Shown piece after piece: positions 8,467 to 16,519 of a DNA stretch of 23,801 bases (position 1 is its first letter; the number at the start of each line of letters is the position of its first letter). Source of the stretch: a virus. The position numbers were made by a program, and so were the translations under genes. The notes under the pieces are model-generated. The model was not told the DNA's origin. It did not search any database and saw only the letters and a program-made list of their open reading frames with translations. The DNA is taken from the IMG/VR virus record IMGVR_UViG_3300023109_000140, positions 1-23,801 of that record; one strand, given 5' to 3'.

Positions 8467-11303
8467 TATTCAATAGACCCTGTGTTATAATAAATTGGTT
8501 TGGAAGATACAGAACCTTCTGTCCAAGTTATTTTGGTGTTAGCCGTTGTATTATTTGTAACTATATTTAGCGGAACTGAAAGTGTTTCTCCAGAAGAAAT
8601 CTCAATAGTCATGATATCGCCATTAGAATATTCAGAGAGGAATGTAGTAGAAGTCCCTGTAATATCAGAAGAAAGGTTAGCAATAGAAACACTACCATTC
8701 GCCAGCAGAAGCTTATTGTTATCTGTAGTCGCAACTGAGTTCACATCAACATTACTCTGTAACCTATACTGAGCAAAAATCCCTTGACCAGCAGGATGGA
8801 CCAGTTTAAGAACAACATCTTTATACTTATCAAATGGGAGGTTGGAATTAACCTCATAAGCAAATTCATTATAGTATTTATTATCTGGAATATATCCTCT
8901 CAGAGAAGATATATGAGATCTATTTGTTGCATAGTAACCAGCAGTATTCGCTACATCATGAATAGTAAGTCGTCCAGTAGCGATAGATTCTTGATTATCT
9001 TCTGGTTTTCTTTCTGCAACCATAAGAACTCTTTCTTGATCTTTATAGCCATATCCAGAGTCAAAGGTTGCAACACGAGTAACAATACCGTTCGCACCAA
9101 CAGAGCTTGCAACTCTTGCGTTGTCACCCAAAATACCATTGTCTACAATTTCTACAATATCAGCTCTTCCGATGTCTGTTGCATTTCTTGTGTCAACGGT
9201 GTATGGGATATACTCTGACCCCATCTTATGGATTTCAACAGCTTCATTAATTTTCCATTCAATATTTGATGGAGTTCTTTGACCATGCCTCTGCCAAACT
9301 CTAACCCATGTCTCAAAGGAACCATTTGCATACGAATCTGTTGTGATCGTCTGGATACCGTAACCACCTTTAACGTCACCAATTGCGCCGCTTTCAGTGC
9401 CAGTAAGTCTATCGTTGCTATCAAGTTTCGTTACAGAAGTATTACCTGTTGCCCAGTTTTCGTTATTTGATCTCAAGCGCAGATAAGATTCATTGATACC
9501 AAGTGATGCGATGTCGTTTTCACGCACAACAACCCTTGGAGCGATAGTGTATCCAGAGCCACCAACAATATTGGAGAGCCTTTGGATTGTACCGAAAGTG
9601 GTATTCTTAAAGATCAATGAATGGATGAGTTTAGTGTAAACTGCTTCGGTTGTTGTATTAGAAGTATCAGAAACAACATTACCAACATAAGCATTTTGTG
9701 AAACTTCGTAAATTGGTTCATCTTCAATAAAAGATCTAATCGGACCAGTAACAAACTGGTCTGAAATGGAAGAAGTCAAGTTAGCACCTACGACGAAGGT
9801 GAACATATCTCTTACGTCTAGGGAGTTTTCAGCGTCAACATAGCCGTTAGCAACAGTCTGACCAAACTTCTTGATCACGGCATATGCATTTGAAACTGCA
9901 CCTCGAAGTTCTTGCCCCTCTTGAAGAGAAACATTATTTGCAAAGAACCCGATTTGTAGAACATGCGTACCAGTGGTATTTGCTTGGAAAGATGTTACCG
10001 TACCAACGCTGTCTCCAGTATTTGAACCCAAGAGAACCGACTCTGTATTTTGGAATAGTCTGTATGTATTGACTTTAAACCAAGAATCTCCATTTGCGCC
10101 AGAAATAATACCTGTCACTATAGCGTTAGCAACAGATGTATTACCAAAAAGAGAATTACCAATGCCGATTGATCTGGTGTTGGCGATATTGATCACAGCA
10201 CCAGTTTGATCGTGAAAATCTTTACGCAACACAGCTTCGCCATCTTCAGGAAATCCGTAATGCGTTGCTCCGAGCGGCGTGTTGGCAAATGTCGACATAA
10301 TCCCAACTGTATTCGCTCTATCACGGAAAGTGATGGTAGGAGCAAGATCACCGAAAATATTATTAGAACCAACTTTATTCAGGTTCACGGAGATAGCAAA
10401 GGTGTCAATAATATCTTCAAGCTCTAGTGTAAAACTTGCCTTACTAAAACCATCACCACCAATGAATTGTACTCGAGTGCCTCCGAGAGAGCCTGTCGCA
10501 GTATACCCAGAGCCGCCTTCAACAAGATCGAAGCTAACAACACCACCCGCACTTTTTATACCTACAACAACACCTTTACCGAATATACCATTCTTTTCTG
10601 ACACTAGCTTGACAACATCACCCTTAATATAATCTTCACCACCAGATATAACATTAATTTTATTAATACCTGCCTCAACAGTTGTAGAATGTCCACCAGA
10701 AACGCCAGAGATGCGGATGGGTTCTTCGTGGTTGAATTCACCCTTCACGTTCGAGACAATAATCTTCATAAGATCTCTAGAACGTGCAACGACTTTAACT
10801 ACATCCTCAACCAAAGCTTCAGAGCTGGTTTCCGTACCTTGTATTGTTTTACCTATGAAAGAATATGTTTCTGGATCGTAGGGTGCAAGTAGATACCTTT
10901 CTCTTGTCCAATCACCATCAGAGACTTTCAGAATCTGTTGTCCTGGGTAGTATATCTCAACATCTTCATTATACAAAGCACGGAATAAAAGCTTATATGA
11001 ATTCAGCGTACCTCTGGAATTATTGAAGTCGCTGATATATTTTGCAAATAACTTTTTATCTGCCGCAATATCTACAGGGACATTCGGGAGAAGAGTTTTA
11101 TGGAAATACTTAAAATACTCATCAAGTGTTTCGTTAATGTCTTTATAGCTTTTAAGGTTAAACAGAGCATCCGTAGACTTTCCCTGCTGCTCCATATATT
11201 CATAATAAGCTTTGATAAAGTCAAGGAATTTAGCACCATCTTCTTTATAGAAAGAGGGAAACTGATTCTTAACTATTAGTGAGATTTTATCATCTAGTGC
11301 CAT
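8466..11303 (-). CDS. gp7: Large baseplate wedge protein in the gp7 position
   Basis: This 945-aa protein lies between gp6 and gp8, exactly where T4 has gp7 (1032 aa), the wedge initiator. The N-terminal 150 residues are helical and characteristic (VKNQFPSFYKEDGAKFLDFI, then KAYYEYMEQQG), ending in RALYNEDVEIYYPGQQILK. After that the protein is beta-rich with repeated Gly-Tyr turns (GGEDYIKGDVV, GGSGYTATGS, GGSGYTIAPRVVV, DSGYGYKDQERV). The gene starts 5 nt after the gp6 stop and ends in a TAATG overlap with gp8. I do not see strong residue-level similarity to T4 gp7, so the name rests mainly on size, position and the wedge context. 'Baseplate wedge/virion structural protein' is the safe reading. 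Confidence 0.7.
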   Translation of the reverse strand: MALDDKISLIVKNQFPSFYKEDGAKFLDFIKAYYEYMEQQGKSTDALFNLKSYKDINETLDEYFKYFHKTLLPNVPVDIAADKKLFAKYISDFNNSRGTLNSYKLLFRALYNEDVEIYYPGQQILKVSDGDWTRERYLLAPYDPETYSFIGKTIQGTETSSEALVEDVVKVVARSRDLMKIIVSNVKGEFNHEEPIRISGVSGGHSTTVEAGINKINVISGGEDYIKGDVVKLVSEKNGIFGKGVVVGIKSAGGVVSFDLVEGGSGYTATGSLGGTRVQFIGGDGFSKASFTLELEDIIDTFAISVNLNKVGSNNIFGDLAPTITFRDRANTVGIMSTFANTPLGATHYGFPEDGEAVLRKDFHDQTGAVINIANTRSIGIGNSLFGNTSVANAIVTGIISGANGDSWFKVNTYRLFQNTESVLLGSNTGDSVGTVTSFQANTTGTHVLQIGFFANNVSLQEGQELRGAVSNAYAVIKKFGQTVANGYVDAENSLDVRDMFTFVVGANLTSSISDQFVTGPIRSFIEDEPIYEVSQNAYVGNVVSDTSNTTTEAVYTKLIHSLIFKNTTFGTIQRLSNIVGGSGYTIAPRVVVRENDIASLGINESYLRLRSNNENWATGNTSVTKLDSNDRLTGTESGAIGDVKGGYGIQTITTDSYANGSFETWVRVWQRHGQRTPSNIEWKINEAVEIHKMGSEYIPYTVDTRNATDIGRADIVEIVDNGILGDNARVASSVGANGIVTRVATFDSGYGYKDQERVLMVAERKPEDNQESIATGRLTIHDVANTAGYYATNRSHISSLRGYIPDNKYYNEFAYEVNSNLPFDKYKDVVLKLVHPAGQGIFAQYRLQSNVDVNSVATTDNNKLLLANGSVSIANLSSDITGTSTTFLSEYSNGDIMTIEISSGETLSVPLNIVTNNTTANTKITWTEGSVSSKPIYYNTGSIE

Positions 11304-11308
11304 TTTAT

Positions 11309-13063
11309 TTACTCACCAATAACTGATATGACTGAATCTTTAGAATCCATAATAAGAATTTGTTCTCTAACAGGGGTGACGTCTGTTTTTTCTGGCTTTA
11401 CATTCACTTTAATTTCGATTCCAGAGAATGCAGTTGGTTTGAAGTTTTCGATATTTACAACGCCCGTATCATAGTCAATGTTTCCTGTTTTCGGAATGAG
11501 GACAGTTTCTTTATTATCTGCATATCTAAACACGTTGATATTACCATTACCATCGTCATTAAGATATGCCGAATAACCGTTATATGTAAACTCTGTGGAA
11601 ATAAGACTATTGCGCCTAATAGCATTATTATATTTGAGAGTAATCTTTTGAGAACGTTGAGTTGTTGGTGTGAAACGTTTTTGTATTTCTAGGACTGCTT
11701 CGTTATTGATAATAGATCCGTCAAGGTTATCAAGGTTGCGAAGGAAACGAGAAAACCTCATCTTATTTCCGAACCGTTCTAGATTTGCTCTTGAGAAAGC
11801 ATCAACTTGAGCTAATACCAGATCTTTAATATCTCCAGTTTTAAGAGTAGTTTCGTCTTTATTGTAGTATGTTGTGATGTTTGGTATCAGATAAAGATAT
11901 TCCGCATCAATAATAATTGGCTCAACCGCCAGCATAGTTCTAGAGACAATTGATTGTTTAATTTGAGATTTTCTCTGAACAGTCATAAACAGTTCGCCAG
12001 TAGGCTTTACCGCTATGTATACAGAACCAGGAACTGGAGGATCTGCCTGCTCACCACCAAAGGCAACTACAGATTCGAGATCACCTTGCTCAGTAATAAG
12101 AATCCTTTCGAAGTCTTCAGCTACAACAGCTCTGTTTTGTGTCTGGTACATTCTTGGAGCATTAAATTTAATACTCTCAATAGACTCACGCTCTGCTCCG
12201 CCGAAGGATGCATCAACAGTTTGTATGTTGAGAGAACCATAGGATGCATCCAGAAGGATGGTCTTCGCTGAAAATAGTTTAGCACCATCAGAAGAAGCGC
12301 CATTATTAACAAGGTAATCGACTATAACAACGTTGCCGTCTTTTAATGGTTTTCCGAGAGAACCTGTTCCAAAAATTATTTCATATTTACCGTCTGGCGC
12401 TTCTTCGATAAAGAAGATCGGAGAGGTTTCTTTTATTGTGGAAAGGTTTGTTGCTCTCGAAAACTCTGTTGTGGTTGAGTCTGCAGAAGAATTTTGTACA
12501 CGAACACGAACACTACCAGCATCAACATTCAGGTTTGGGATAATAATCTTTGTCTTATTTGCTTCTGAGTATGATACACGGTGAGTGAGTGATGTACCTT
12601 CTTTAATTTGAACAATCTTAGAAAACCCTGAAGCGTCTCTGTCAATTATAGCTGTTTCTGGCAACACATATGTATATGTAACATTATCAATAACTGTAGT
12701 GAATGAAGAATTCTTCCTAAGAGTAATTCTTGTTTCTTCTGCAGGAACATTAAGAAACGTCAGCCTAATATTTGCCTGAGAACCTTTCGAAGATCCTGGA
12801 AGATAACCAAGCTCTCTTGCACGAGAAACGATAGAATCTCGCTGTTGAGCTGTATCAAGAAACATTTCGTTAGCCAGCATATTTGTATAATATGAATTAT
12901 AATGCGTATTATATGCTAGAATATCAATGAGGGTTCCGACTGTGGAACCTTCAAAGTTATAGTCTTTAAACTCTGGACGTGCAGAGAGATAAGATTTCAG
13001 GTTATTTTTAATACCATCAAAATCTAACTCTGTTACTTTAAGATATGTATTTGCATCAGCCAT
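11309..13063 (-). CDS. gp6: Baseplate wedge subunit gp6 (baseplate J family)
   Basis: This 584-aa protein corresponds to T4 gp6 (660 aa), which forms the inner ring of the baseplate and drives the dome-to-star change. The N-terminus is typical: LKVTELDFDGIKNNLKSYLS, FKDYNFEGSTVGTLIDILAY, then NTHYNSYYTNMLANEMFLDT and a RARELGYLPGS segment (residues about 8-100). The middle (KFNAPRMYQTQNRAVVAEDF, then ERILITEQ, around residues 295-325) matches the gpJ-like core shared by gp6 and P2-type gpJ. The start ATG shares one base with the gp25 stop (TAATG), consistent with coupled synthesis of partners that contact each other in the wedge. Confidence 0.93.
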   Translation of the reverse strand: MADANTYLKVTELDFDGIKNNLKSYLSARPEFKDYNFEGSTVGTLIDILAYNTHYNSYYTNMLANEMFLDTAQQRDSIVSRARELGYLPGSSKGSQANIRLTFLNVPAEETRITLRKNSSFTTVIDNVTYTYVLPETAIIDRDASGFSKIVQIKEGTSLTHRVSYSEANKTKIIIPNLNVDAGSVRVRVQNSSADSTTTEFSRATNLSTIKETSPIFFIEEAPDGKYEIIFGTGSLGKPLKDGNVVIVDYLVNNGASSDGAKLFSAKTILLDASYGSLNIQTVDASFGGAERESIESIKFNAPRMYQTQNRAVVAEDFERILITEQGDLESVVAFGGEQADPPVPGSVYIAVKPTGELFMTVQRKSQIKQSIVSRTMLAVEPIIIDAEYLYLIPNITTYYNKDETTLKTGDIKDLVLAQVDAFSRANLERFGNKMRFSRFLRNLDNLDGSIINNEAVLEIQKRFTPTTQRSQKITLKYNNAIRRNSLISTEFTYNGYSAYLNDDGNGNINVFRYADNKETVLIPKTGNIDYDTGVVNIENFKPTAFSGIEIKVNVKPEKTDVTPVREQILIMDSKDSVISVIGE

Positions 13064-13458
13064 TATCTTACTCTCTCTAGTATTACATCTAACACTACTG
13101 GCTCAGGATCATTCTGGATCATAAAAGCAATAGAAACAGTAAGTGTGTGGGTTTCTTCGTATTCTTCAACTTGAACGGCAATAACATTTGCTCTTGGTTC
13201 ATAGTTGTCTAATGTTTCCCTGATCGAATCTTCCATCAATTTTCTTGTGATGGGAGTAAATGGTTCAAACAGGTAATTTCTAATTCCGCAACCAAGCAAG
13301 GGTTTATATGGTCTCTCATATTGTTCAGTGAGGATAAGGTTCTTCACTGACTGCCTAACAGCTAAACGATTTGTTTTTCTGGACAAAAATCCAGTGATCG
13401 GATGGGCGGTGAAGCTCATGTCGAGGTCACTGAATATTTCTTGCTTTGGTTCGGGCAT
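13063..13458 (-). CDS. gp25: Baseplate wedge subunit gp25
   Basis: This 131-aa protein is almost the same size as T4 gp25 (132 aa). gp25 is the conserved wedge protein that joins the gp6 ring to the sheath and is related to TssE of type VI secretion. Diagnostic features are an N-terminal DLDMSFTAHPITGFLSRK, then NRLAVRQSVKNLILTEQYER and PYKPLLGCGIRNYLFEPF. The NYEPRANV segment (about residue 92) carries the family's Glu-Pro-Arg signature. It is preceded by a 57-aa gene with a 3-nt gap and followed by gp6 with a one-base TAATG overlap. Confidence 0.95.
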   Translation of the reverse strand: MPEPKQEIFSDLDMSFTAHPITGFLSRKTNRLAVRQSVKNLILTEQYERPYKPLLGCGIRNYLFEPFTPITRKLMEDSIRETLDNYEPRANVIAVQVEEYEETHTLTVSIAFMIQNDPEPVVLDVILERVR

Positions 13459-13461
13459 TTT

Positions 13462-13635
13462 TTAACCTTGAGTTTTTAATTCTTGAATTTCTTTTCTTCG
13501 TTCAACGCACAGTTTTGAAATTTCAGAAAGAGCCTTTCTCGCTCTTGTACCAGCAGATTTGTTTCCGCCTTCGAATTTCTCTACTTCATTCAAGTATGTC
13601 TCAAAGAGATTAATTATATTGTCATGATTATTCAT
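13462..13635 (-). CDS. 57-aa basic helical protein, possibly Hc1-like
   Basis: An ATG at 13635-13633 opens a 57-codon frame, ending at a TAA 3 nt before gp25. The protein begins MNNHDNIINLFETYLNEVEK and contains the basic segment GTRARKALSEISKL followed by ERRKEIQELKTQG. The FExYL...KF...RARKAL...RRKEI pattern recurs in small proteins beside baseplate genes of marine T4-like phages that I recall being labelled Hc1/histone-like; this is memory, not a search. Two amphipathic helices are likely. Upstream, about 50 nt away, is a late-promoter-like TATAAAGA. The reading frame has normal neighbours and no stop interruption, so I consider it a real gene, but its role (DNA binding or tail assembly) is unknown. 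Confidence 0.7.
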   Translation of the reverse strand: MNNHDNIINLFETYLNEVEKFEGGNKSAGTRARKALSEISKLCVERRKEIQELKTQG

Positions 13636-13673
13636 TATCTTTTTTCCTTGACTATATGTTCAATAGGGTATAT

Positions 13674-13702
13674 AATAGATTTGTAGTCTTTATAAATCTA
13701 TT
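13674..13702. repeat. 9-bp inverted repeat after the PAAR gene
   Basis: AATAGATTT at 13674-13682 is exactly complementary to AAATCTATT at 13694-13702, with an 11-nt loop. Read on the minus strand, the hairpin begins at the last base of the PAAR stop codon. There is no T-tract after it, so a classical terminator is not supported. An RNA processing or stabilising hairpin is possible, and chance in AT-rich sequence cannot be excluded. Confidence 0.45.
13687..13694 (-). promoter_or_regulatory. Possible weak T4-type late promoter core
   Basis: The minus strand reads TATAAAGA here, one base off the T4 late core TATAAATA. It lies in the only substantial gap of the minus block (66 bp between PAAR and the 57-aa gene), about 50 nt upstream of that gene's ATG. 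It would boost the gp25-gp6-gp7-gp8 part of the block. It overlaps the loop of a 9-bp inverted repeat, so the two readings compete. Confidence 0.35.
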
Positions 13703-14013
13703 TAGGCATTACCTGCAAATACAGTTCCAGAACCTCCTGTCATACTGCCAGCATCCACACTATCACCAATTCTTGCAACTTGTTTACCAACTGCCCAGAC
13801 ATTTGGTGCACCTGCATTTACTGGAGCAACGTGAGGAGCACAAGGTGGTGATGGCGGAAAGGCATGACTTACTGTCAGATCAGTAACTCTTGCAACTAAT
13901 ATTCCATTCGCAAAAACAGTTCCCTGTCCAGGTGTATCGAGTATAGTTGATCCTGCACAACCGTGACCAGTTGATAGAGAATCACCCTTTCTTGACACAC
14001 CTTTAGTGCTCAT
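13702..14013 (-). CDS. PAAR-motif spike tip protein (gp5.4-like)
   Basis: This is 103 aa when read from the ATG at 14013, which overlaps the gp5 C-half stop as ATGA. A longer frame with an upstream ATG at 14070 exists but would run 60 nt into the previous gene, so the overlap start is preferred. The sequence has the PAAR pattern of paired beta hairpins: KGVSRKGDSLSTGHGCAGST, then GTVFANGILVARVTD, then WAVGKQVARIGDSV and SGTVFAGNA. His and Cys residues (TGHGC, SHAFPPSPPCAPH) are placed as metal ligands are in this family. PAAR proteins sit as a sharpened metal-bound cone on the gp5 needle, and the gene directly after the needle gene fits this. Confidence 0.92.
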   Translation of the reverse strand: MSTKGVSRKGDSLSTGHGCAGSTILDTPGQGTVFANGILVARVTDLTVSHAFPPSPPCAPHVAPVNAGAPNVWAVGKQVARIGDSVDAGSMTGGSGTVFAGNA

Positions 14014-15620
14014 GCCATCACACCTCTTAACCAAGCTGGAGAATTTTTTGATCTGCCAGCTGCAGCCCAATGTCTCGCAGAGCCTTCTGGAACCACATTA
14101 CCTACCGCAATATCTACATGAGTGCCAATACCCGCCATGTAACTGCGTCCAGCACCTGCTGAAAGTTTCTGACCAGCTTTGTCAGCCTCACTCTTACAGG
14201 CTTCAACAAAAGCTTTTGTCTTCTGCGTGTCTTGATGCCCTTCTGGTCTGTCGGTTCTGTATTGGTATTTAAAGTCTCTTGTATATAGGTATACATCAGC
14301 ACCAAAACCATTGTCGTGTCTATTCGAACCAGTCCTATTTGCACCTTTGCCGCTACTATAACCACCATCAGCTTTTGCGACTTGGCCACCAGAGAAGATG
14401 ATTACATCGACGTTTACTTTTTTCGCAGCTGCCATAATAATTTTTTCTAGATCAGGAACAAGCTCTTGTCTTCTTTTCTTGCCTGCGTTTCTGTATTCAA
14501 CTTGCCCAGCATCTCTACCTTTTTCTTCTTTATTTCCACGCACCTGAATAACTTTTATTTTTTCAACCTCTGGAACATAAACATTTCCTGGACCACGATA
14601 AGCGGAAGTTGTTCCTGTACTTTGTGCACGGTTGGCAGCAGACTTTTGCGCCTGTCTGCTCTTAGAAGTTTCACCATTTGGTCCGTGTGCAGTATGGGTG
14701 GGAAGATCAAAGGTGAAGTCCATTTCCATTTCACCCATTTCTGTAGCAAAGGCTTCTAGTTCTGCATCAGTGAAACTGAAAGAAGGAATAGCAGAAATTT
14801 CAGCTGGACCAGCTCCTGTGTCATTCATCTTAATAGAAGAACCGTATTCTGTCAATACACCTTTTGAATTCAAGTCCATAGTTCCACCTGCGTGGATAGT
14901 CATATTACCTGTTGCAGCGATATTTACATCTTTACCTTTGAGGTTCATGGTAGACTGAGTAGAAGCATTAATATCTCCTGACGCAAACAGGTTTACTTTT
15001 GCATCAGCTTGAATATAAAGGTCGGATAAGGAGACAAGAGAAACTGTTCCTGTCGATTTAATGTTTGTTCTGCCTTCAGTCTTAACATTGATATTACCAA
15101 TCGACTCTACAAGAACATCTCCACGTGCACCAATATAAGCGCTTCCGCCAACAGAAGTTTTCATATCCCCACCAACATCTATTTTGGCATCACCAGCCAC
15201 ACCAATATGGAGTTCTTCGCTTTGTTGGTGGTTTTTGTTTGCTGCAATCACGATATGTCCATCTGGATGGATTTCAATATACGCTCCAGATCTATGTTGG
15301 ATGTTTATTCGCTCATGTCCTGGAGTGTCATCAAATTCTAAAGTATGGCCAGACTCAGTATATGTAACGTGGTTGTATGGGTATTGCGCATTATATGGAT
15401 CACTTAACCCACCAACAGACGCTTTCTTTCTTTCAATCTTACCACCATTAGCTGCATCTATCTTGGAGTTTTCAGGTACAGTCTCGAATTCCTTATCAGT
15501 TTCTTCTGGGAATAGTGGCTGTTCGAACAAAATCTGTTCTTTAATTGAATCAAGTTGATCCTGCGTTTCAGCAGATAACTGCTCATCCTTTTTACCTTCA
15601 AAATATTCTGGACTCGGCAT
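14010..15620 (-). CDS. gp5C: Split gp5, C-terminal half: needle beta-helix fused to a putative M15-like peptidase
   Basis: This is a 536-aa protein. Residues about 70-120 (NAQYPYNHVTYTESGHTLEF, then DDTPGHERINIQHRSGAYIE and IHPDG) match the start of the T4 gp5 C-terminal domain. Residues about 130-260 are eight-residue repeats with Gly/Val spacing (IDVGGDMKTSVGG, INVKTEGRTNIKS, VNIAATGNMTIHAGG), the triple-stranded needle helix. After a Ser/Gln/Ala-rich linker, residues about 350-536 form a globular domain not found in T4 gp5. It has RHDNGFGADVYL, with H435 and D442 spaced as in the M15 peptidase motif HxxGxAxD, and GTHVDIAVG with H501 and D503. A peptidoglycan peptidase is inferred. The ATG shares one base with the stop of the lysozyme half (TAATG), and the stop overlaps the PAAR start. 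Confidence 0.82.
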   Translation of the reverse strand: MPSPEYFEGKKDEQLSAETQDQLDSIKEQILFEQPLFPEETDKEFETVPENSKIDAANGGKIERKKASVGGLSDPYNAQYPYNHVTYTESGHTLEFDDTPGHERINIQHRSGAYIEIHPDGHIVIAANKNHQQSEELHIGVAGDAKIDVGGDMKTSVGGSAYIGARGDVLVESIGNINVKTEGRTNIKSTGTVSLVSLSDLYIQADAKVNLFASGDINASTQSTMNLKGKDVNIAATGNMTIHAGGTMDLNSKGVLTEYGSSIKMNDTGAGPAEISAIPSFSFTDAELEAFATEMGEMEMDFTFDLPTHTAHGPNGETSKSRQAQKSAANRAQSTGTTSAYRGPGNVYVPEVEKIKVIQVRGNKEEKGRDAGQVEYRNAGKKRRQELVPDLEKIIMAAAKKVNVDVIIFSGGQVAKADGGYSSGKGANRTGSNRHDNGFGADVYLYTRDFKYQYRTDRPEGHQDTQKTKAFVEACKSEADKAGQKLSAGAGRSYMAGIGTHVDIAVGNVVPEGSARHWAAAGRSKNSPAWLRGVMA

Positions 15621-16519
15621 TATACTTCAGTTCCTGGTCTAAATGACAATTTGTCAGGTGGCGTTCCTTGCAAGAATATTCTCTGCTCAGCTCTTCTCCG
15701 ATCAGTAAGACCATCGAGAACTTTACCTCCTGCTTTGTTGTAGAGAGGCATAGCGTCTGAAATCTCTTGGTTGCTTCTTCTTCCATTATCTGTAACTTGA
15801 TCTAGAGCTCCTGGACCAAGGTTGTAAGCAAAACTTGTGAGAGCATCCATCTGCTTTTGTGTCCACTCATACTTGTATTTTGAGTTTACTGAGCTAACAG
15901 AAGATTTCATTTCTCCGACAACTTTCTGTAACCTTGATGTTGCCTCACCTTCAGTTATCACCTCATACTTATCATCAGTCTTCGTACCATAACCAATAGA
16001 ATATTGTTTATAATCGTGATAAGCTCTTGGATGAAATTTCTCAAACTTTTTGATGAGTTCAATCAGGCTGATATCAACACTTACAGTTGATGCTGAAGAA
16101 TCGTCATTTGTATATGGATCAGCACCCCTTGATCTTGGGTTTGTTGCTGGTCCAATTTCCCTTGGATAAACACCATTCGGATCACTGAATCCCCTAGTTG
16201 AAGAGAACGCATCATCATATCCTGGAAGTGAACCAAGGATCAAAGGTTCTTGCGCACGGCTTCCATCTAGGAAAAATCCAAGTACCCAAGAACCCTCAAG
16301 CAAACCTGTTGGGGAATTTCCTATCCCGCTGATTCCTGCTGAAGTTGCAGGTGTCATAACCATTGCCCAAGGAAGATCTTCCGAGGGGAGTTCAGCTAAA
16401 TTGTCTGTGTGGTATCCGAAGATTCTTACTTGACATCTTCCAAGCTTTGCTGGATCATGTCTATTTTCAACAACACCAACCCACCAGACAAATCCATTAT
16501 CAGCGAGAGTAGATTTCAT
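15620..16519 (-). CDS. gp5: Split gp5, N-terminal half: hub OB fold plus GH24 lysozyme domain
   Basis: This is a 299-aa protein. Residues about 8-110 are the gp5 N-terminal OB domain (FVWWVGVVENRHDPAKLGRC, then QVRIFGYHTDN), which binds the gp27 ring. Residues about 150-290 are a T4-lysozyme-type (GH24) muramidase. E160 (in KKFEKFHPRAYHD) and D169 are nine apart like T4 lysozyme E11/D20, followed by YSIGYGT, where S174 sits close to the catalytic Thr. The end (QKQMDALTSFAYNLGPGALD, then RRRAEQRIFLQG) fits the family's C-terminal lobe. In T4, gp5 is one 575-aa chain cut after the lysozyme domain; here the gene itself stops near that point. It cleaves host peptidoglycan during tail penetration (known role of family). 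The start shares one base with the stop of the 49-aa gene. Confidence 0.9.
   Translation of the reverse strand: MKSTLADNGFVWWVGVVENRHDPAKLGRCQVRIFGYHTDNLAELPSEDLPWAMVMTPATSAGISGIGNSPTGLLEGSWVLGFFLDGSRAQEPLILGSLPGYDDAFSSTRGFSDPNGVYPREIGPATNPRSRGADPYTNDDSSASTVSVDISLIELIKKFEKFHPRAYHDYKQYSIGYGTKTDDKYEVITEGEATSRLQKVVGEMKSSVSSVNSKYKYEWTQKQMDALTSFAYNLGPGALDQVTDNGRRSNQEISDAMPLYNKAGGKVLDGLTDRRRAEQRIFLQGTPPDKLSFRPGTEV

Noticed and set aside
13674-13702. Rho-independent terminator after PAAR
   Set aside because: The stem is AT-only apart from one pair and there is no T run after it in the direction of transcription.
13656-13886. 76-codon plus-strand frame over the PAAR gene and the adjacent gap
   Set aside because: It is rich in His, Leu and Gln from the complement of PAAR codons, has no ribosome site and runs against the whole local block.
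14014-14070. Upstream ATG for the PAAR gene
   Set aside because: It would add 19 residues unlike any PAAR N-terminus and a 60-nt overlap with the needle gene; the ATGA-overlap start fits the local pattern.
15615-15630. Frameshift that would rejoin the two gp5 halves
   Set aside because: No slippery heptamer precedes the stop; the sequence there is GAA GTA TAA TG, a standard stop-start overlap.
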